A DNA stretch of 64,000 nt, taken from Vibrio sp. MEBiC08052 (lineage in GTDB: Bacteria > Pseudomonadota > Gammaproteobacteria > Enterobacterales > Vibrionaceae). Where the stretch lies: contig NZ_KQ947475.1 in the NCBI RefSeq assembly GCF_001506075.1, positions 1,173,731 through 1,237,730 of the forward strand, written 5' to 3'. Positions 1 to 9,146 of this stretch are shown here, one piece after another. Numbering within the stretch: position 1 is the stretch's first letter; each line of letters starts with the position of its first letter. The translations under genes and the position numbers were made by a program. The notes under the pieces are model-generated. The model had not been told where the DNA came from and did no database searches. It saw nothing but the letters and a program-made list of their open reading frames with translations.

Positions 1-307
1 GATTAAAGAGTGGAATTCATTGTTATCTATGAATAACATGCCATGAAATATAGAAGCCGGCAATGTGAGTTTTATGATGAGTTTGTTGATACTTGCATTG
101 TTTTTTGAATCCAGTATATTGGTTTTATTTGCAATAAATCCAAACAAGACTGTAATAATTATTGATAAAGTAGACTCCATATTTTTCCTAAATCTTAGAG
201 AGCAGCATAGAACGATTACTAATAATCTAATGTATATAAAGTCAGTGATCTTTAATGTACATGCCAGATTTTTTATTGAATGTACTAAAAACAATGAATT
301 CAGTGGG
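1..307. other. A+T-rich flank left of the insertion sequence
   Basis: No recognisable gene lies here. An open frame starts near position 65 with a hydrophobic N-terminus and runs into the insertion sequence. If the element and one copy of its target duplication are removed, this frame joins sequence right of the element and ends at the TGA at 1720-1722. That would give about 105 residues, overlapping the start of the downstream AraC gene. I recognise no family in it. The composition is low-complexity and A+T-rich, so it may be non-coding. Confidence 0.3.
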
Positions 308-316
308 GATTTAGAT
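308..316. repeat. Target-site duplication, left copy (gatttagat)
   Basis: The nonamer gatttagat lies immediately left of the element and again immediately right of it at 1648-1656. A 9-bp duplication is what IS10-type elements create. Perfect identity of the copies means the element inserted here as a unit and has not since been rearranged. Confidence 0.93.
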
Positions 317-1647
317 CTAGAGGATCCCCTCATAAAAACGCCAATACATCCCCATTTTTCCTGATCTCTCGAAGAAACAACGAAGCACCCCTGAGTAAAT
401 CCCGCTTTCTCAAGTGATATCGATGATGCCGAAGCACCTCACTGCCCAGCCGGATAGCTGAAAGAACATTTCGGGTTTGAACGGTATTCGCCTGAAAATG
501 CCTATGCCAACCTTTCTCTTTTGCTACTAAACCTACCCACCAGAGCACAAGTTGGAGTACGAGTGCGATTAGCAACATAATATCGAACCGTTTCGGACAC
601 CGACTTCGACTCTGCCTTAGACCAAACCCATAAGCCGGACTTTTCAGATCTCGGAAGGTTTCTTCTATCTGCATCCGTTTACTGTATAACTTAACCATTT
701 GAGCCGGGGTAAACCTTGAAGCGGGTAAATTTGTCGCTAATATCCAGCCCTCTTTTGCTGCCTGACTATAGAAGGCCGACCCCTGATGATTACTATTGGT
801 TACTGTTGAACGCTGGTTTTTTCGTCCTTTTATCTTTGCACGATAAAGATAAATACCGCATGTAATGGGGTTAGAGGAAGTGAGGCGGCAAAGACCGAGA
901 TACCGACTTCGCGAAGTGGCTTTTTTCTGTAACGTACTGATTGGTTTCCAGTTATCGCGCTTTGTATCTGTATAGTGGATGACGCCCCTGACTCTTGAAA
1001 GCCAGAACCAACCTTGTTGCTCAACGGCTCTGAACCAAGGGTTTTTAAACCCAGCATCAGTGACTATCAGCGGAACACAGCCTTGTGGAAGGACAGAGGC
1101 CAGTTCTTTCAAAAATCTTTTATGAACCTTATCTGTATTGTGCTCTTCAAGAGTGAATGTTCGCTCATAAAGGGTGACAGAGCGGCCAGATAATGCGACA
1201 GAAGCTCGCAATACCATAAGGCGCTGAATTTCTCGGATATCCGCCCAGTCGACAAGAATTACGGGCATAGTAGAGTGACAAATCATAGAAGCCTGCCAGC
1301 GGTAGACGGCGGCTCGTTCGTAATGAAGGTGGTGATTTCCAAGCAACCTGTCGATGCGCTTGATATTGTGTTTGGTATGAGTCTTTCCTCCGATATGACG
1401 GCCAAGCTGGGTAAGAGTCAACGTTTTACTATTAAACAAAGCCTCGCTGGCAGTAATAAGTGTTTTGAGACGCTTAGCATGTAATTCAGGGCAATATTGG
1501 TGTAATGATTGATATATAATCTGAAATTCGCGCATCTTGTGCTCCGTGTTCTGTTTTGTTTTGGTCAATAAAATTAGATCACAAAACAAGGTGCGCGAAT
1601 ACCTTTAAGTGTCTGATGTGGATAGAAATTATGTGGGGATTCTTCAG
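317..1647 (-). mobile_element. IS10-like insertion sequence (IS4 family), 1331 bp, intact
   Basis: The two ends are imperfect inverted repeats of about 22 bp: 317-338 begins CTAGAGGATCCCC, and the reverse complement of 1626-1647 begins CTGAAGAATCCCC. Both resemble IS10 ends. The element carries one full-length transposase gene on the minus strand and is flanked by a perfect 9-bp duplication. IS10 itself is 1329 bp, so the length fits. The transposase start lies near the right end, so the end corresponding to the IS10 outside end faces the AraC gene at 1688. Confidence 0.95.
330..1535 (-). CDS. IS10-like transposase (DDE, IS4 family)
   Basis: This 401-residue protein catalyses cut-and-paste transposition of the surrounding element. 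It matches IS10 transposase along its whole length as I remember that sequence. The three catalytic acidic residues are visible: Asp at about 96 in VDWADIRE, Asp at about 160 in VTDAGF and Glu at about 291 in YSKRMQIEETF. The last follows the Y-(2)-R-(3)-E-(6)-K signature of IS4 elements. The frame is open 18 codons further upstream, but the methionine at 1535 (MREFQ) matches the IS10 start and gives the family length of about 402. No frameshift or stop is seen, so it looks active. Confidence 0.95.
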   Translation of the reverse strand: MREFQIIYQSLHQYCPELHAKRLKTLITASEALFNSKTLTLTQLGRHIGGKTHTKHNIKRIDRLLGNHHLHYERAAVYRWQASMICHSTMPVILVDWADIREIQRLMVLRASVALSGRSVTLYERTFTLEEHNTDKVHKRFLKELASVLPQGCVPLIVTDAGFKNPWFRAVEQQGWFWLSRVRGVIHYTDTKRDNWKPISTLQKKATSRSRYLGLCRLTSSNPITCGIYLYRAKIKGRKNQRSTVTNSNHQGSAFYSQAAKEGWILATNLPASRFTPAQMVKLYSKRMQIEETFRDLKSPAYGFGLRQSRSRCPKRFDIMLLIALVLQLVLWWVGLVAKEKGWHRHFQANTVQTRNVLSAIRLGSEVLRHHRYHLRKRDLLRGASLFLREIRKNGDVLAFL

Positions 1648-1656
1648 GATTTAGAT
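1648..1656. repeat. Target-site duplication, right copy (gatttagat)
   Basis: Identical to 308-316. It marks the right edge of the IS10-like element and the resumption of host sequence 31 bp upstream of the AraC-type start codon. Confidence 0.93.
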
Positions 1657-1687
1657 CGGGTGACATGGTTAAGATGGAGAAGGTTAG

Positions 1688-2647
1688 ATGAAAAAGCATT
1701 TAACGACATTTGGTCTTTCTGAGAAAGTTAAGTTCGAGTATTGGCAAGATATCGTGAATGAGCATTTCGTTAAATTAACCTGCCGCATGGGGATGTCTCA
1801 TACACTGATGGACTTCAATGCTGAACTCAATTGTAGCCGATTGAATTGTATTGACCTGTTAGAGGTCATTGCGTCGGGGCAATCTGTCACTCGTTCTCCC
1901 AAACGCTTTCATGAAGATGATTATTTATTACTGACATTACAACAAAAAGGTCATATGGAAATTACCCAAGATGGGCGACGCACGGTATTATCTCCTGGTG
2001 ATATTGGTATATACGATAGCCGGAGACCATATTTTGTCAATCTGAAAGATGATTTTCATATGCGCACATTGAAGATACCTTTTGATGTCATTGATATAAA
2101 AAACTTTAAATCCAATCAGATTACAGCAAAAAAAATTGATAGCCATTGCGCAATTAATTTTATATTTAATAGTTTCTTATCGAGTTTGTTTACAATGACC
2201 TCTCCTCAAGATTATGTCGAAGAGAAGAAAATATATGACTGTTTTAATTTAAGTTTAAATGAGTTCTTATCGTATAACGCCAGTTCGGGTTCCGGGCGGT
2301 TTGTCGATGATAAAGAACTTAATCTACATAAGGTGAAAGATTATATAAACTCAAATCTGAGTCATTCATCACTTTCGATTGACAATATATGTAAAGCATT
2401 AAGTATATCCAGAAGTTCTCTGTATCGACTGTTTAAAGATGAATCACACAATATATCTGGCTATATTTGGACACAGCGTGTAAATAAATTAAAGTCTTTA
2501 TTGGAAAGTCATGCTTATCGTGGGCAGGCAATTACAGAACTGTCATTTGGGGTCGGTTTCTCAAGTAGTTCACATGCGAGTGTGTTGTTTAAAGAACATT
2601 TTGGCATGACACCTTCTCAATATAGAACGACGGTCAATTCGAATTAA
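1688..2647 (+). CDS. AraC-family transcriptional regulator (NitR-like)
   Basis: A 319-residue regulator. The first 200 residues look like the AraC_binding_2 type of sensor domain, with a cupin-like stretch around residues 85-125 (SPGDIGIYDSRRP). The last 100 residues form two helix-turn-helix motifs (ISRSSLYRLFKDE and the FGMTPSQYR end motif). This architecture is the one found in NitR-type nitrilase activators, and a nitrilase gene follows 206 bp downstream on the same strand. Regulation of that gene is therefore inferred from family and position. The start has a purine-rich GGAGAAGG upstream. The IS10-like element ends 40 bp before the start, so the native promoter has probably been displaced. 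Confidence 0.85.
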   Translation: MKKHLTTFGLSEKVKFEYWQDIVNEHFVKLTCRMGMSHTLMDFNAELNCSRLNCIDLLEVIASGQSVTRSPKRFHEDDYLLLTLQQKGHMEITQDGRRTVLSPGDIGIYDSRRPYFVNLKDDFHMRTLKIPFDVIDIKNFKSNQITAKKIDSHCAINFIFNSFLSSLFTMTSPQDYVEEKKIYDCFNLSLNEFLSYNASSGSGRFVDDKELNLHKVKDYINSNLSHSSLSIDNICKALSISRSSLYRLFKDESHNISGYIWTQRVNKLKSLLESHAYRGQAITELSFGVGFSSSSHASVLFKEHFGMTPSQYRTTVNSN

Positions 2648-2853
2648 CCATTCAGGTGTGTTCAGCACATTATTGATATTCAACTTATCCGATAGGTAAC
2701 TTATTTGGTGCGGAGTGATTTATTTTGGTGCAGCACGAATATTCTATGAGTCCGTCTGGTACGAATAGGAATGCAATTGAAACACAGAATAAATTAAAAA
2801 AATGAATCCTTGATACGATAGCACTTGATTAAGTGATATAGATCGAGGGATAT

Positions 2854-3875
2854 ATGAATTATAAATTTACCGGGAAATTTAAAGTATGTGCAGTACAAGC
2901 TGCACCAGCATTTCTGAATATTGAACAAGGGATTGAAAAAGCCATTAATTTAATAAAAGAAGCTGCTGAAAATGGAGCACAATTAATTGCCTTTCCTGAA
3001 GTCTGGCTGCCGGGGTATCCGTGGTACATTTGGCTGGACTCACCTGCGGGTTGGTCTAAATATGTACAACCTTACTATGAAAATTCATTAAGTGTTGAGA
3101 GTGAGTTGTTTGACAGACTATGTCAGGCAGCGAAAACATATCAGATCCATTTAGTGATGGGATTTAGTGAGCGTGCCGCAGGAACTTTATATATCTCTCA
3201 AGCCTTTATCAATGATAATGGTCAGTTATTAGGTGTCCATCGAAAGCTCAAGCCAACGCATGTCGAACGAGCAGTCTACGGAGAAGGTGATGGCAGTATG
3301 GCAGTACGCTGAAAGTCTATCACACGGATTTGGGGAATTTAGGTGGCCTTTGTTGTGCTGAACATCTTCAACTTTTCAGCAAGTATGCGCTCTATGCTTG
3401 CCATGAACAAATTCATGTCGCGTCCTGGCCTAGTTTTTCTTTATACAAAGGGATTGCGATGCAATTGAGCGCTGAAGCGAACTGTGCTGCCACTCAGGTT
3501 TATGCTTTAGAAGGTCAGGCATTTGTGCTCTCGCCGTGTGCGATTGTAAGTCAAGAAATGTTCGATATGCTGTGTGACACTGAGCAGAAAAGAGCACTGT
3601 TAGATATCGGCGGGGGTTTTGCACAAATCTATGGGCCTGATGGTGCTGAGTTATGTGAATTTCTTGACGATAAAGCCGAAGGTCTCATTTATGCCGAGGT
3701 TGATTTAGCGAGTATCGGTGTGGCTAAAGCAGCCTATGATCCGGTCGGACATTATTCTCGTCCCGATATTTTTTCCTTACACATTAATAAGCAAGTCACT
3801 GAGCGGGTAAAAACGATCAACTCGGTCGTGACAACGCCAACTATCGAAGAAGATGAGTCGTATGTGGCTGAGTGA
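2854..3875 (+). pseudogene. Nitrilase, frameshifted by an 8-bp tandem duplication
   Basis: Two adjacent frames (2854-3312 and the frame continuing to 3875) together encode one carbon-nitrogen hydrolase that would convert nitriles to acids and ammonia. The break is at 3290-3305, where ATGGCAGT occurs twice in tandem. Removing one copy restores a continuous 337-residue protein reading GEGDGSTLKVYHTD across the join. The catalytic triad is then Glu49 (FPEVW), Lys131 (HRKLKPT) and Cys165 (LCCAEH). The residue after the catalytic Cys is Ala, where nearly all nitrilases I know have Trp, and the usual LQPL is LQLF. These changes plus the frameshift suggest decay, though a reversible slippage mutation or assembly error is possible. 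Confidence 0.88.
3290..3305 (+). repeat. 8-bp perfect tandem duplication causing the frameshift
   Basis: ATGGCAGT at 3290-3297 is repeated without a gap at 3298-3305. Eight extra bases shift the nitrilase frame by two and give a stop at 3310-3312. The duplication could revert by slipped-strand mispairing. Confidence 0.9.
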
Positions 3876-3927
3876 GAATCTCCAGCCGCGGTTGATTTCT
3901 GTTGTGGCAATCATCTATGGCTAAAGT

Positions 3928-3964
3928 GGATATCCCCGTCATTCAGTGAATAACGGGGATATCC
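3928..3964. terminator. Long hairpin between convergent genes
   Basis: A 12-bp perfect stem (GGATATCCCCGT at 3928-3939 with ACGGGGATATCC at 3953-3964) closes a loop that can itself pair (ATTCA with TGAAT). It lies between the ends of the convergent nitrilase and small oxidase-subunit genes. There is no strong T-tract on either side, so a bidirectional terminator role is an inference from position. Confidence 0.55.
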
Positions 3965-4000
3965 AGTGAAATTTCAAGCTTAAACATGCCATTCAAGAAT

Positions 4001-4129
4001 TTAAGACTTGAGTCCTGCGGCAGTCATTAACAGGCGAAAACCCATCGATACGACCCCTAAAGCCACAACACTCAGTGCCCAGATGCCAATCATCCAAGCC
4101 CATTGTTCAATGCCGCGTTTTATCTTCAT
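4001..4129 (-). CDS. Small cytochrome bd (CIO-type) subunit, DUF2474/CydX-like
   Basis: A 42-residue protein beginning MKIKRGIEQWAWMIG, with one hydrophobic helix (IGIWALSVVALGVVSMGF) and a short tail ending LLMTAAGLKS. This pattern matches the DUF2474 small proteins encoded after cioAB genes, which are thought to stabilise the oxidase as CydX does for cytochrome bd-I. It lies 21 bp downstream of cioB on the same strand. An AGGAG ribosome-binding site sits six bases before the ATG. Confidence 0.85.
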   Translation of the reverse strand: MKIKRGIEQWAWMIGIWALSVVALGVVSMGFRLLMTAAGLKS

Positions 4130-4150
4130 TGTCAGCTCCTCAACTTGAGA

Positions 4151-5158
4151 TTAGTGGTAGGCTTCACCTTCTTTGACTTTGCCGGTGAAGACATAGTAGC
4201 TCCAGCATGTGTAAGCGAGAATCACCGGCAGAATCAGTGCTGCACCGTACAACATGAAGCTCTGGCTGCTTGCCGGGGCTGCGGCTTCCCAGATGGAAAT
4301 ATTCGGTGGAATGATATTCGGCCAGATACTGATACCAAGCCCGGCAAAGCCAAGAATGATGATGATAAGCGCCATCACAAACGGACTACGTTCTTTATGC
4401 TTTTTAACGGAGTCGGCCATTTTTAAACAGACCAGAGCGGTGATTACCGGAATCGGCAGTAAGTAGAACAAGTTCGGTGTTGAGAACCAGCGTGTCGCAA
4501 TCGCCGGAAACTCAAGTGGTGTCCATAAACTAACAATCACCAACGCCACGACCACTGCAAGCAGCGCTTTGTTGGTGAAAGCGAACATTGACTGTTGTAA
4601 CTCACCTTCGGTTTTCATAATTAACCATGTACTGCCGAGCAGGGCGTAGGTTGCGACCAGTGCAAAGCCGCAGAAAATCGGGAATGGTGTCATCCAGTCC
4701 AGTTGTCCGCCGGCGAAAACGCGATTTTCGACATCAAATCCCTGAATCACCGCCCCGACCACGATCCCTTGGAAGAAGGTCGTAGCGGTTGAGCCGACCA
4801 TAAATGAACGATCCCAAAATTGCAGATGGTTTTCCACCGCTTTAAACCGAAACTCAAATGCGACACCGCGGAAAATCAAAGCAATTAGCATCAGTGTTAA
4901 TGGAATAGTTAACGCTTCAATAATCACCGAGTATGCGAGCGGAAATGCACCGAACAGTGCGGCGCCACCGAGTACAATCCAAGTTTCATTGCCGTCCCAG
5001 ACCGGGGCGACTGAATTGACCATCACGTCTTTGTGTTGTTCATTTTTGACAAACGGCATCAGGATGCCGATTCCGAGGTCAAAGCCATCCATCACAATGT
5101 ACATCAGGGTGGCAAACACGATGATCGCGAACCAAATCACAGAGAGATCAAAATGCAT
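4151..5158 (-). CDS. cioB: Cyanide-insensitive cytochrome bd-type oxidase subunit II
   Basis: A 335-residue polytopic membrane protein of the CydB/CioB family. It begins MHFDLSVIWFAIIVFATLMY and continues with MDGFDLGIGIL, a family hallmark. Together with subunit I it oxidises ubiquinol and reduces oxygen to water without pumping protons. Several hydrophobic segments follow, and the length is typical of subunit II. It lies 31 bp after cioA and 21 bp before the small subunit, giving a three-gene operon. Assignment to the cyanide-insensitive branch rests mainly on the partner subunit and on the linked nitrilase and sulfite reductase genes. Confidence 0.93.
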   Translation of the reverse strand: MHFDLSVIWFAIIVFATLMYIVMDGFDLGIGILMPFVKNEQHKDVMVNSVAPVWDGNETWIVLGGAALFGAFPLAYSVIIEALTIPLTLMLIALIFRGVAFEFRFKAVENHLQFWDRSFMVGSTATTFFQGIVVGAVIQGFDVENRVFAGGQLDWMTPFPIFCGFALVATYALLGSTWLIMKTEGELQQSMFAFTNKALLAVVVALVIVSLWTPLEFPAIATRWFSTPNLFYLLPIPVITALVCLKMADSVKKHKERSPFVMALIIIILGFAGLGISIWPNIIPPNISIWEAAAPASSQSFMLYGAALILPVILAYTCWSYYVFTGKVKEGEAYH

Positions 5159-5189
5159 ATTTTTTACCTTAATTGCTTAATTTGTGAGG

Positions 5190-6554
5190 CTATATACGAC
5201 CAGAAATTGTGTTGATTTCATGATGCTCGTGGTCTTGTGTATCCGGGCCTTGTTTGATTTGGTGAACCATATAGTAGTAACCAAAACCAAATACTGCGCC
5301 ATACACCACGAAGAAACAGAGCAGGCTGATGCTCATCTGTAAATCGCCATGCGCAGACACCGCATCCCGCGTTCTCTGAAGTCCGTAGACCACCCACGGC
5401 TGACGGCCGACTTCGGTGGTAAACCATCCTGCCAGTATCGCGATGAGTCCTGTCGGCCCCATGAGGATCGAAAACCTGAGAAACCAAGGTGTGGTATACA
5501 GTGTCTTTTTGTGGCGTAACCACAAGCTGTAAAAGCCTTGTAAAATCATCAGGATGCCGAGCGCGACCATGATTCTGAATGACCAGAATACGACCAGTGA
5601 ATTGGGGCGTTCATCTTTGGGAAAGTCTTTCAGGGCCGGAATCGGCTCCGTCAGGCTGTGACGTAAAATTAAACTGCCTAACACCGGGATTTCCAGCGCA
5701 TAATCGGTTCGCTCTTGTTCCATATTGGGCATCCCAAAGAGGATCAGTGGGGTTGGCTCTCCGCTGGCGTTAGACCAGTGGCCTTCAATCGCTGCGATTT
5801 TAGCCGGTTGATGTTCTAAGGTATTTAAACCGTGAACATCACCGATCAGTGCTTGAATGGGGGCAACGATAACCAGCATTCCCAGTGACATTGAAAACAT
5901 CTTTTTCACCGCAGAGCTCGATTGGCCTTTCAGGAGATGCCACGCAGCAGAAGCACCGACGAATAAAGCGGTACTTAAAAATGCGGCCACGCCCATATGG
6001 GCTAACCGGTAGGGGAATGACGGGTTGAATATCACGGCAAACCAGTCAACAGGCACAGCCCGGCCATCGATGATTTCATGGCCTTGTGGCGTTTGCATCC
6101 AGCTATTTGATGCCAGAATCCAAAAGGTTGAAATAATCGTGCCGAGGGCAACCATCGAGGTTGCAAAAAAGTGTAGTTTGTCACCCACACGGTTCCAGCC
6201 GAACAGCATCACACCGAGAAAGCCGGCTTCAAGAAAGAATGCGGTCAGCACTTCATAGGTGAGCAGCGGGCCGGTAATACTGCCGGCAAAATCCGAAAAA
6301 CCACTCCAGTTGGTGCCGAACTGGTAAGCCATCACCAAACCAGACACAACGCCCATACCAAAGTTGACAGCGAAGATTTTAGACCAGTAGTGATAAAGGG
6401 TTTTGTAATCCGGATTGCGGGTTTTGAGCCATAAACCCTCAAGCACAGCGAGGTAAGTTGCTAAGCCGATGGTAATGGCGGGAAATATGATGTGGAAGGA
6501 AACAGTAAAAGCAAACTGTATCCTTGCCAGCATAAATGCATCGAGACCAAACAT
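5190..6554 (-). CDS. cioA: Cyanide-insensitive cytochrome bd-type oxidase subunit I
   Basis: A 454-residue haem-bearing subunit of a bd-type quinol oxidase. The N-terminus (FMLARIQFAFTVSFHIIFPA) carries the conserved haem-ligand histidine, and GRQPWVVYGLQRTRDA near residue 390 is the conserved subunit I signature. The protein is clearly shorter than enteric CydA (about 520 residues), which fits a short quinol loop as in CioA of pseudomonads. CIO-type oxidases support respiration in the presence of cyanide. It is first in the operon with cioB and the small subunit, and is divergent from a MocR regulator whose start lies about 150 bp away. Regulation by that protein is an inference. Confidence 0.93.
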   Translation of the reverse strand: MFGLDAFMLARIQFAFTVSFHIIFPAITIGLATYLAVLEGLWLKTRNPDYKTLYHYWSKIFAVNFGMGVVSGLVMAYQFGTNWSGFSDFAGSITGPLLTYEVLTAFFLEAGFLGVMLFGWNRVGDKLHFFATSMVALGTIISTFWILASNSWMQTPQGHEIIDGRAVPVDWFAVIFNPSFPYRLAHMGVAAFLSTALFVGASAAWHLLKGQSSSAVKKMFSMSLGMLVIVAPIQALIGDVHGLNTLEHQPAKIAAIEGHWSNASGEPTPLILFGMPNMEQERTDYALEIPVLGSLILRHSLTEPIPALKDFPKDERPNSLVVFWSFRIMVALGILMILQGFYSLWLRHKKTLYTTPWFLRFSILMGPTGLIAILAGWFTTEVGRQPWVVYGLQRTRDAVSAHGDLQMSISLLCFFVVYGAVFGFGYYYMVHQIKQGPDTQDHEHHEINTISGRI

Positions 6555-6642
6555 AGATTTCCTTTGAGCTGAATATTATTTTTCTTTGCTATGTTAATCG
6601 TTGCTTGGGCCAGAATGTAGATACAGAAAAATACATAAAACT

Positions 6643-6669
6643 ATAACAGTTTTTTATTTTAATTGTTAT
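6643..6669. promoter_or_regulatory. Inverted repeat in the cioA-mocR divergent region
   Basis: ATAACA at 6643-6648 is mirrored by TGTTAT at 6664-6669. Extending each arm to 12 bases keeps 9 matches. The element lies between the divergent cioA and MocR genes, just upstream of the regulator start, and could be an operator. This is inference only. Confidence 0.35.
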
Positions 6670-6705
6670 GATTGGTGGCGATGGTTTACAGTGGAGGTTG
6701 GGTTT

Positions 6706-8136
6706 TTGGCAAAGTATCAGGAGTTAGTCGATCAACTCAAACGGCAGATTCAGTCCGGTATCTGGAATCCGGGTGACAAACTGCCCTCATTACGAAAGCA
6801 GTCTGAACACACGGGTATCAGCTTAATGACAGTGCTTCATGCCTATCAGTTACTGGAATCTCAAGGATGGGTTGTGTCGCAAGCGCGATCAGGATATCGG
6901 GTTGCGCCCAGAGTCAAAACCAAGCATGTTCAGCCCCCTCAAGTCGCGGTCTCTTCAATAGAAAATGTCGATATCAATGAGTTTATCTTTGAAGTGCTCC
7001 AGGCCAGCAAAAATCCACAATTAATCAATTTCGGGTTTGCCTATCCCAGCCCTGATTTATATCCCCATTATCATGTGACACGTGCATTTTCGAGTGCGGC
7101 ACGCAATATGCCAATCTCCAATACATTCAATAACCTTCCTCCCGGCAATGAACAACTCAGACAGTTGATTGCGAAACGTTATGCTGCGCGGGGGATTGAA
7201 ATCTCACCGGATGAAATTGTCATCACTGCCGGTGCATTAGAAGCACTCAATTTGAGTTTGCAGGCATGTGCATCTGCAGGCGATTGGATCGTCGTCGAGT
7301 CACCGACATTTTATGGCGCACTCCAGTCATTGCAGCGTTTGGGGTTAAAAGCGCTTTCCATCAGAACCGATCCCGTGACCGGCATTGACATTGATTCATT
7401 GGAGAGAGCGTTGCAAACCCATCCGGTGAAAGCGTGTTGGTTGATGTCCAATCATCAGAATCCGCTCGGGTTTACATTAACCGATGAAAAGAAAAAGCGG
7501 ATTGTTGATATTTTGAATCGCTATAACGTTGCTTTGATTGAAGATGATGTATACAGCGAGCTTTACGAAGGCAGTGAACCGATTACCTCGATGAAGATGT
7601 ATGACCACACTGGAAACACCATGTTATGTTCATCATTCTCGAAGTCTTTAATCGCGGGGCTACGTATCGGTTGGGTCGTGGCGGGCAAAAGAGCACTTGA
7701 TATTCAGAAGTTGCAATTAATGAGTACCTTTGCCACCAGTGCTCCGATTCAAATGACATTGGTGCATTATTTAACCAGCCGCAATTACGAATTACATCTC
7801 AAACAGCTACGCAAAAGGCTCGCAGAGCGGAAGAAGAAAATCACAGAACGATTGAGAGCACTGCTGCCCGATGAGGTCAATATCATCAGTCAGAAAGGGG
7901 GATATTTCGTCTGGCTCGAACTGCCCGAACATCTAGATGCAACCTACATATACGATGAGGTATTAAAAGAAAATGTCAGTATTGCACCGGGGAAAATGTT
8001 TAGCCTGAACGATCAATATAATCACTGCATCCGGCTCAATGCATCTTTTGAGCTCGATCACCATCGCATGAGAGCGCTGGATATTCTGGCGAGCAGTATT
8101 GTTACGCAAATCAACGGCTGCGCTCAAACTAAATAA
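6706..8136 (+). CDS. MocR-type regulator (GntR HTH fused to PLP aminotransferase domain)
   Basis: A 476-residue regulator. Residues 1-70 form a GntR winged helix ([20 protein letters not shown], then [17 protein letters not shown]). The rest is a fold-type I aminotransferase-like domain with the PLP-lysine region [15 protein letters not shown] and the aspartate region [12 protein letters not shown]. MocR proteins use this domain as a PLP-dependent sensor rather than as an enzyme. I chose the TTG at 6706 because GGAGG lies nine bases upstream and the product then starts [11 protein letters not shown], as in relatives; the frame is open further upstream. Its position, divergent from cioA and 26 bp before a nitrilase, suggests it controls this island. 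Confidence 0.88.
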   Translation: MAKYQELVDQLKRQIQSGIWNPGDKLPSLRKQSEHTGISLMTVLHAYQLLESQGWVVSQARSGYRVAPRVKTKHVQPPQVAVSSIENVDINEFIFEVLQASKNPQLINFGFAYPSPDLYPHYHVTRAFSSAARNMPISNTFNNLPPGNEQLRQLIAKRYAARGIEISPDEIVITAGALEALNLSLQACASAGDWIVVESPTFYGALQSLQRLGLKALSIRTDPVTGIDIDSLERALQTHPVKACWLMSNHQNPLGFTLTDEKKKRIVDILNRYNVALIEDDVYSELYEGSEPITSMKMYDHTGNTMLCSSFSKSLIAGLRIGWVVAGKRALDIQKLQLMSTFATSAPIQMTLVHYLTSRNYELHLKQLRKRLAERKKKITERLRALLPDEVNIISQKGGYFVWLELPEHLDATYIYDEVLKENVSIAPGKMFSLNDQYNHCIRLNASFELDHHRMRALDILASSIVTQINGCAQTK

Positions 8137-8162
8137 ACCGTAATTATCTATTGAGGACCAAT

Positions 8163-9089
8163 ATGACTAAACACATTGTTTCAGCACTGCAAATGGGCTC
8201 TAAAGAATCGGGGAAGAAAGAGACATTGCAGTCAATCCTATCTTATGAAAATGAAATCATTGCATCGAAAACCGAGCTTGTCGTGATGCCGGAAGCTTTG
8301 TTGGGCGGATACCCGAAAGGGGAAACGTTCGGGACATATCTGGGGTATCGCCTTGATGACGGCCGTGAAACTTATGCCCGTTATTACGACAATGCGATTA
8401 CGGTGCCGGGAGCAGAAACCGATGAATTGGTCGCCCTCTCGCAAAGAACACAAGCGGCTATTGTGGTTGGGGTGATCGAGCGTGACGGGTCAACACTGTA
8501 CTGCACTTCTCTGTACATTACGCCCCAACAAGGGCTGGCAGCAAAACACCGCAAATTGATGCCGACCGGCACAGAACGCCTCATCTGGGGGCAGGGGGAT
8601 GGCTCGACGTTAGCGACCGCCAATATCGGCTTTGCTCAGATTGGCGGGGCAATATGTTGGGAAAACCATATGCCGTTACTGCGGATGGCCATGTACGATC
8701 AGGGGATTGATATCTGGTGTGCCCCAACGGTTGATGAGCGTGAAATTTGGCAATGCAGTATGCGCCATATCGCCCATGAAGGTCGTTGTTTTGTCATCAG
8801 TGCCGTGCAGGTTCAAGGTTCTCCCGAACAGACGGGGCGTACCGTAGCCGGTTGGGATGCCAGTCGCCCATTGATCAAAGGGGGCAGCCTGATTGTTGAT
8901 CCGCTGGGCAATATTTTGGCCGGTCCGATGTATGAGCAGGAAGGGTTACTGACGGCAGAGATCGATATGGCTCAAATAGCGAAGTCTCGCTATGACTTTG
9001 ATGTGGTCGGACATTATGCACGCCCGGATGTGTTCTCCTTACAAGTCGATGTAAGTGAGAAGAAAAGCGTCACTATCAAATCGGTTTAA
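8163..9089 (+). CDS. Nitrilase / cyanide-hydrolase-type carbon-nitrogen hydrolase
   Basis: A 308-residue intact nitrilase-superfamily enzyme, cytoplasmic and probably oligomeric. The catalytic triad is complete: Glu44 ([13 protein letters not shown]), Lys131 ([11 protein letters not shown]) and Cys165 ([14 protein letters not shown]). Family members hydrolyse nitriles to carboxylate and ammonia, and some act on cyanide itself. The ATG at 8163 is preceded by TGAGGA, which favours it over a TTG 12 bases upstream. It lies 26 bp after the MocR regulator and is probably cotranscribed with it. A terminator follows at 9121. Linkage to a cyanide-insensitive oxidase suggests cyanide or a nitrile as substrate, but sequence alone cannot tell. 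Confidence 0.92.
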   Translation: MTKHIVSALQMGSKESGKKETLQSILSYENEIIASKTELVVMPEALLGGYPKGETFGTYLGYRLDDGRETYARYYDNAITVPGAETDELVALSQRTQAAIVVGVIERDGSTLYCTSLYITPQQGLAAKHRKLMPTGTERLIWGQGDGSTLATANIGFAQIGGAICWENHMPLLRMAMYDQGIDIWCAPTVDEREIWQCSMRHIAHEGRCFVISAVQVQGSPEQTGRTVAGWDASRPLIKGGSLIVDPLGNILAGPMYEQEGLLTAEIDMAQIAKSRYDFDVVGHYARPDVFSLQVDVSEKKSVTIKSV

Positions 9090-9120
9090 ATCTCTTATCT
9101 CTGCGATCATTTCTCGTACT

Positions 9121-9146
9121 CAGGCACTGAAGTGTGCCTGCTTTTT
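9121..9146 (+). terminator. Rho-independent terminator after the nitrilase
   Basis: CAGGCAC at 9121-9127 pairs with GTGCCTG at 9134-9140, followed by C and five T residues. It ends the MocR-nitrilase unit. The remainder of the 358-bp gap up to 9447 has no gene that I can see and probably carries the promoter of the reductase. Confidence 0.8.

Noticed and set aside
65..364. Small open frame with a hydrophobic N-terminus at the left edge
   Set aside because: Its 3' third lies inside the insertion sequence and it matches no family. Restoring the pre-insertion sequence lengthens it only slightly and makes it overlap the AraC start.
6601..6705. Longer N-terminus for the MocR regulator
   Set aside because: The extra 35 residues do not resemble the family, and a GGAGG site points to the TTG at 6706.
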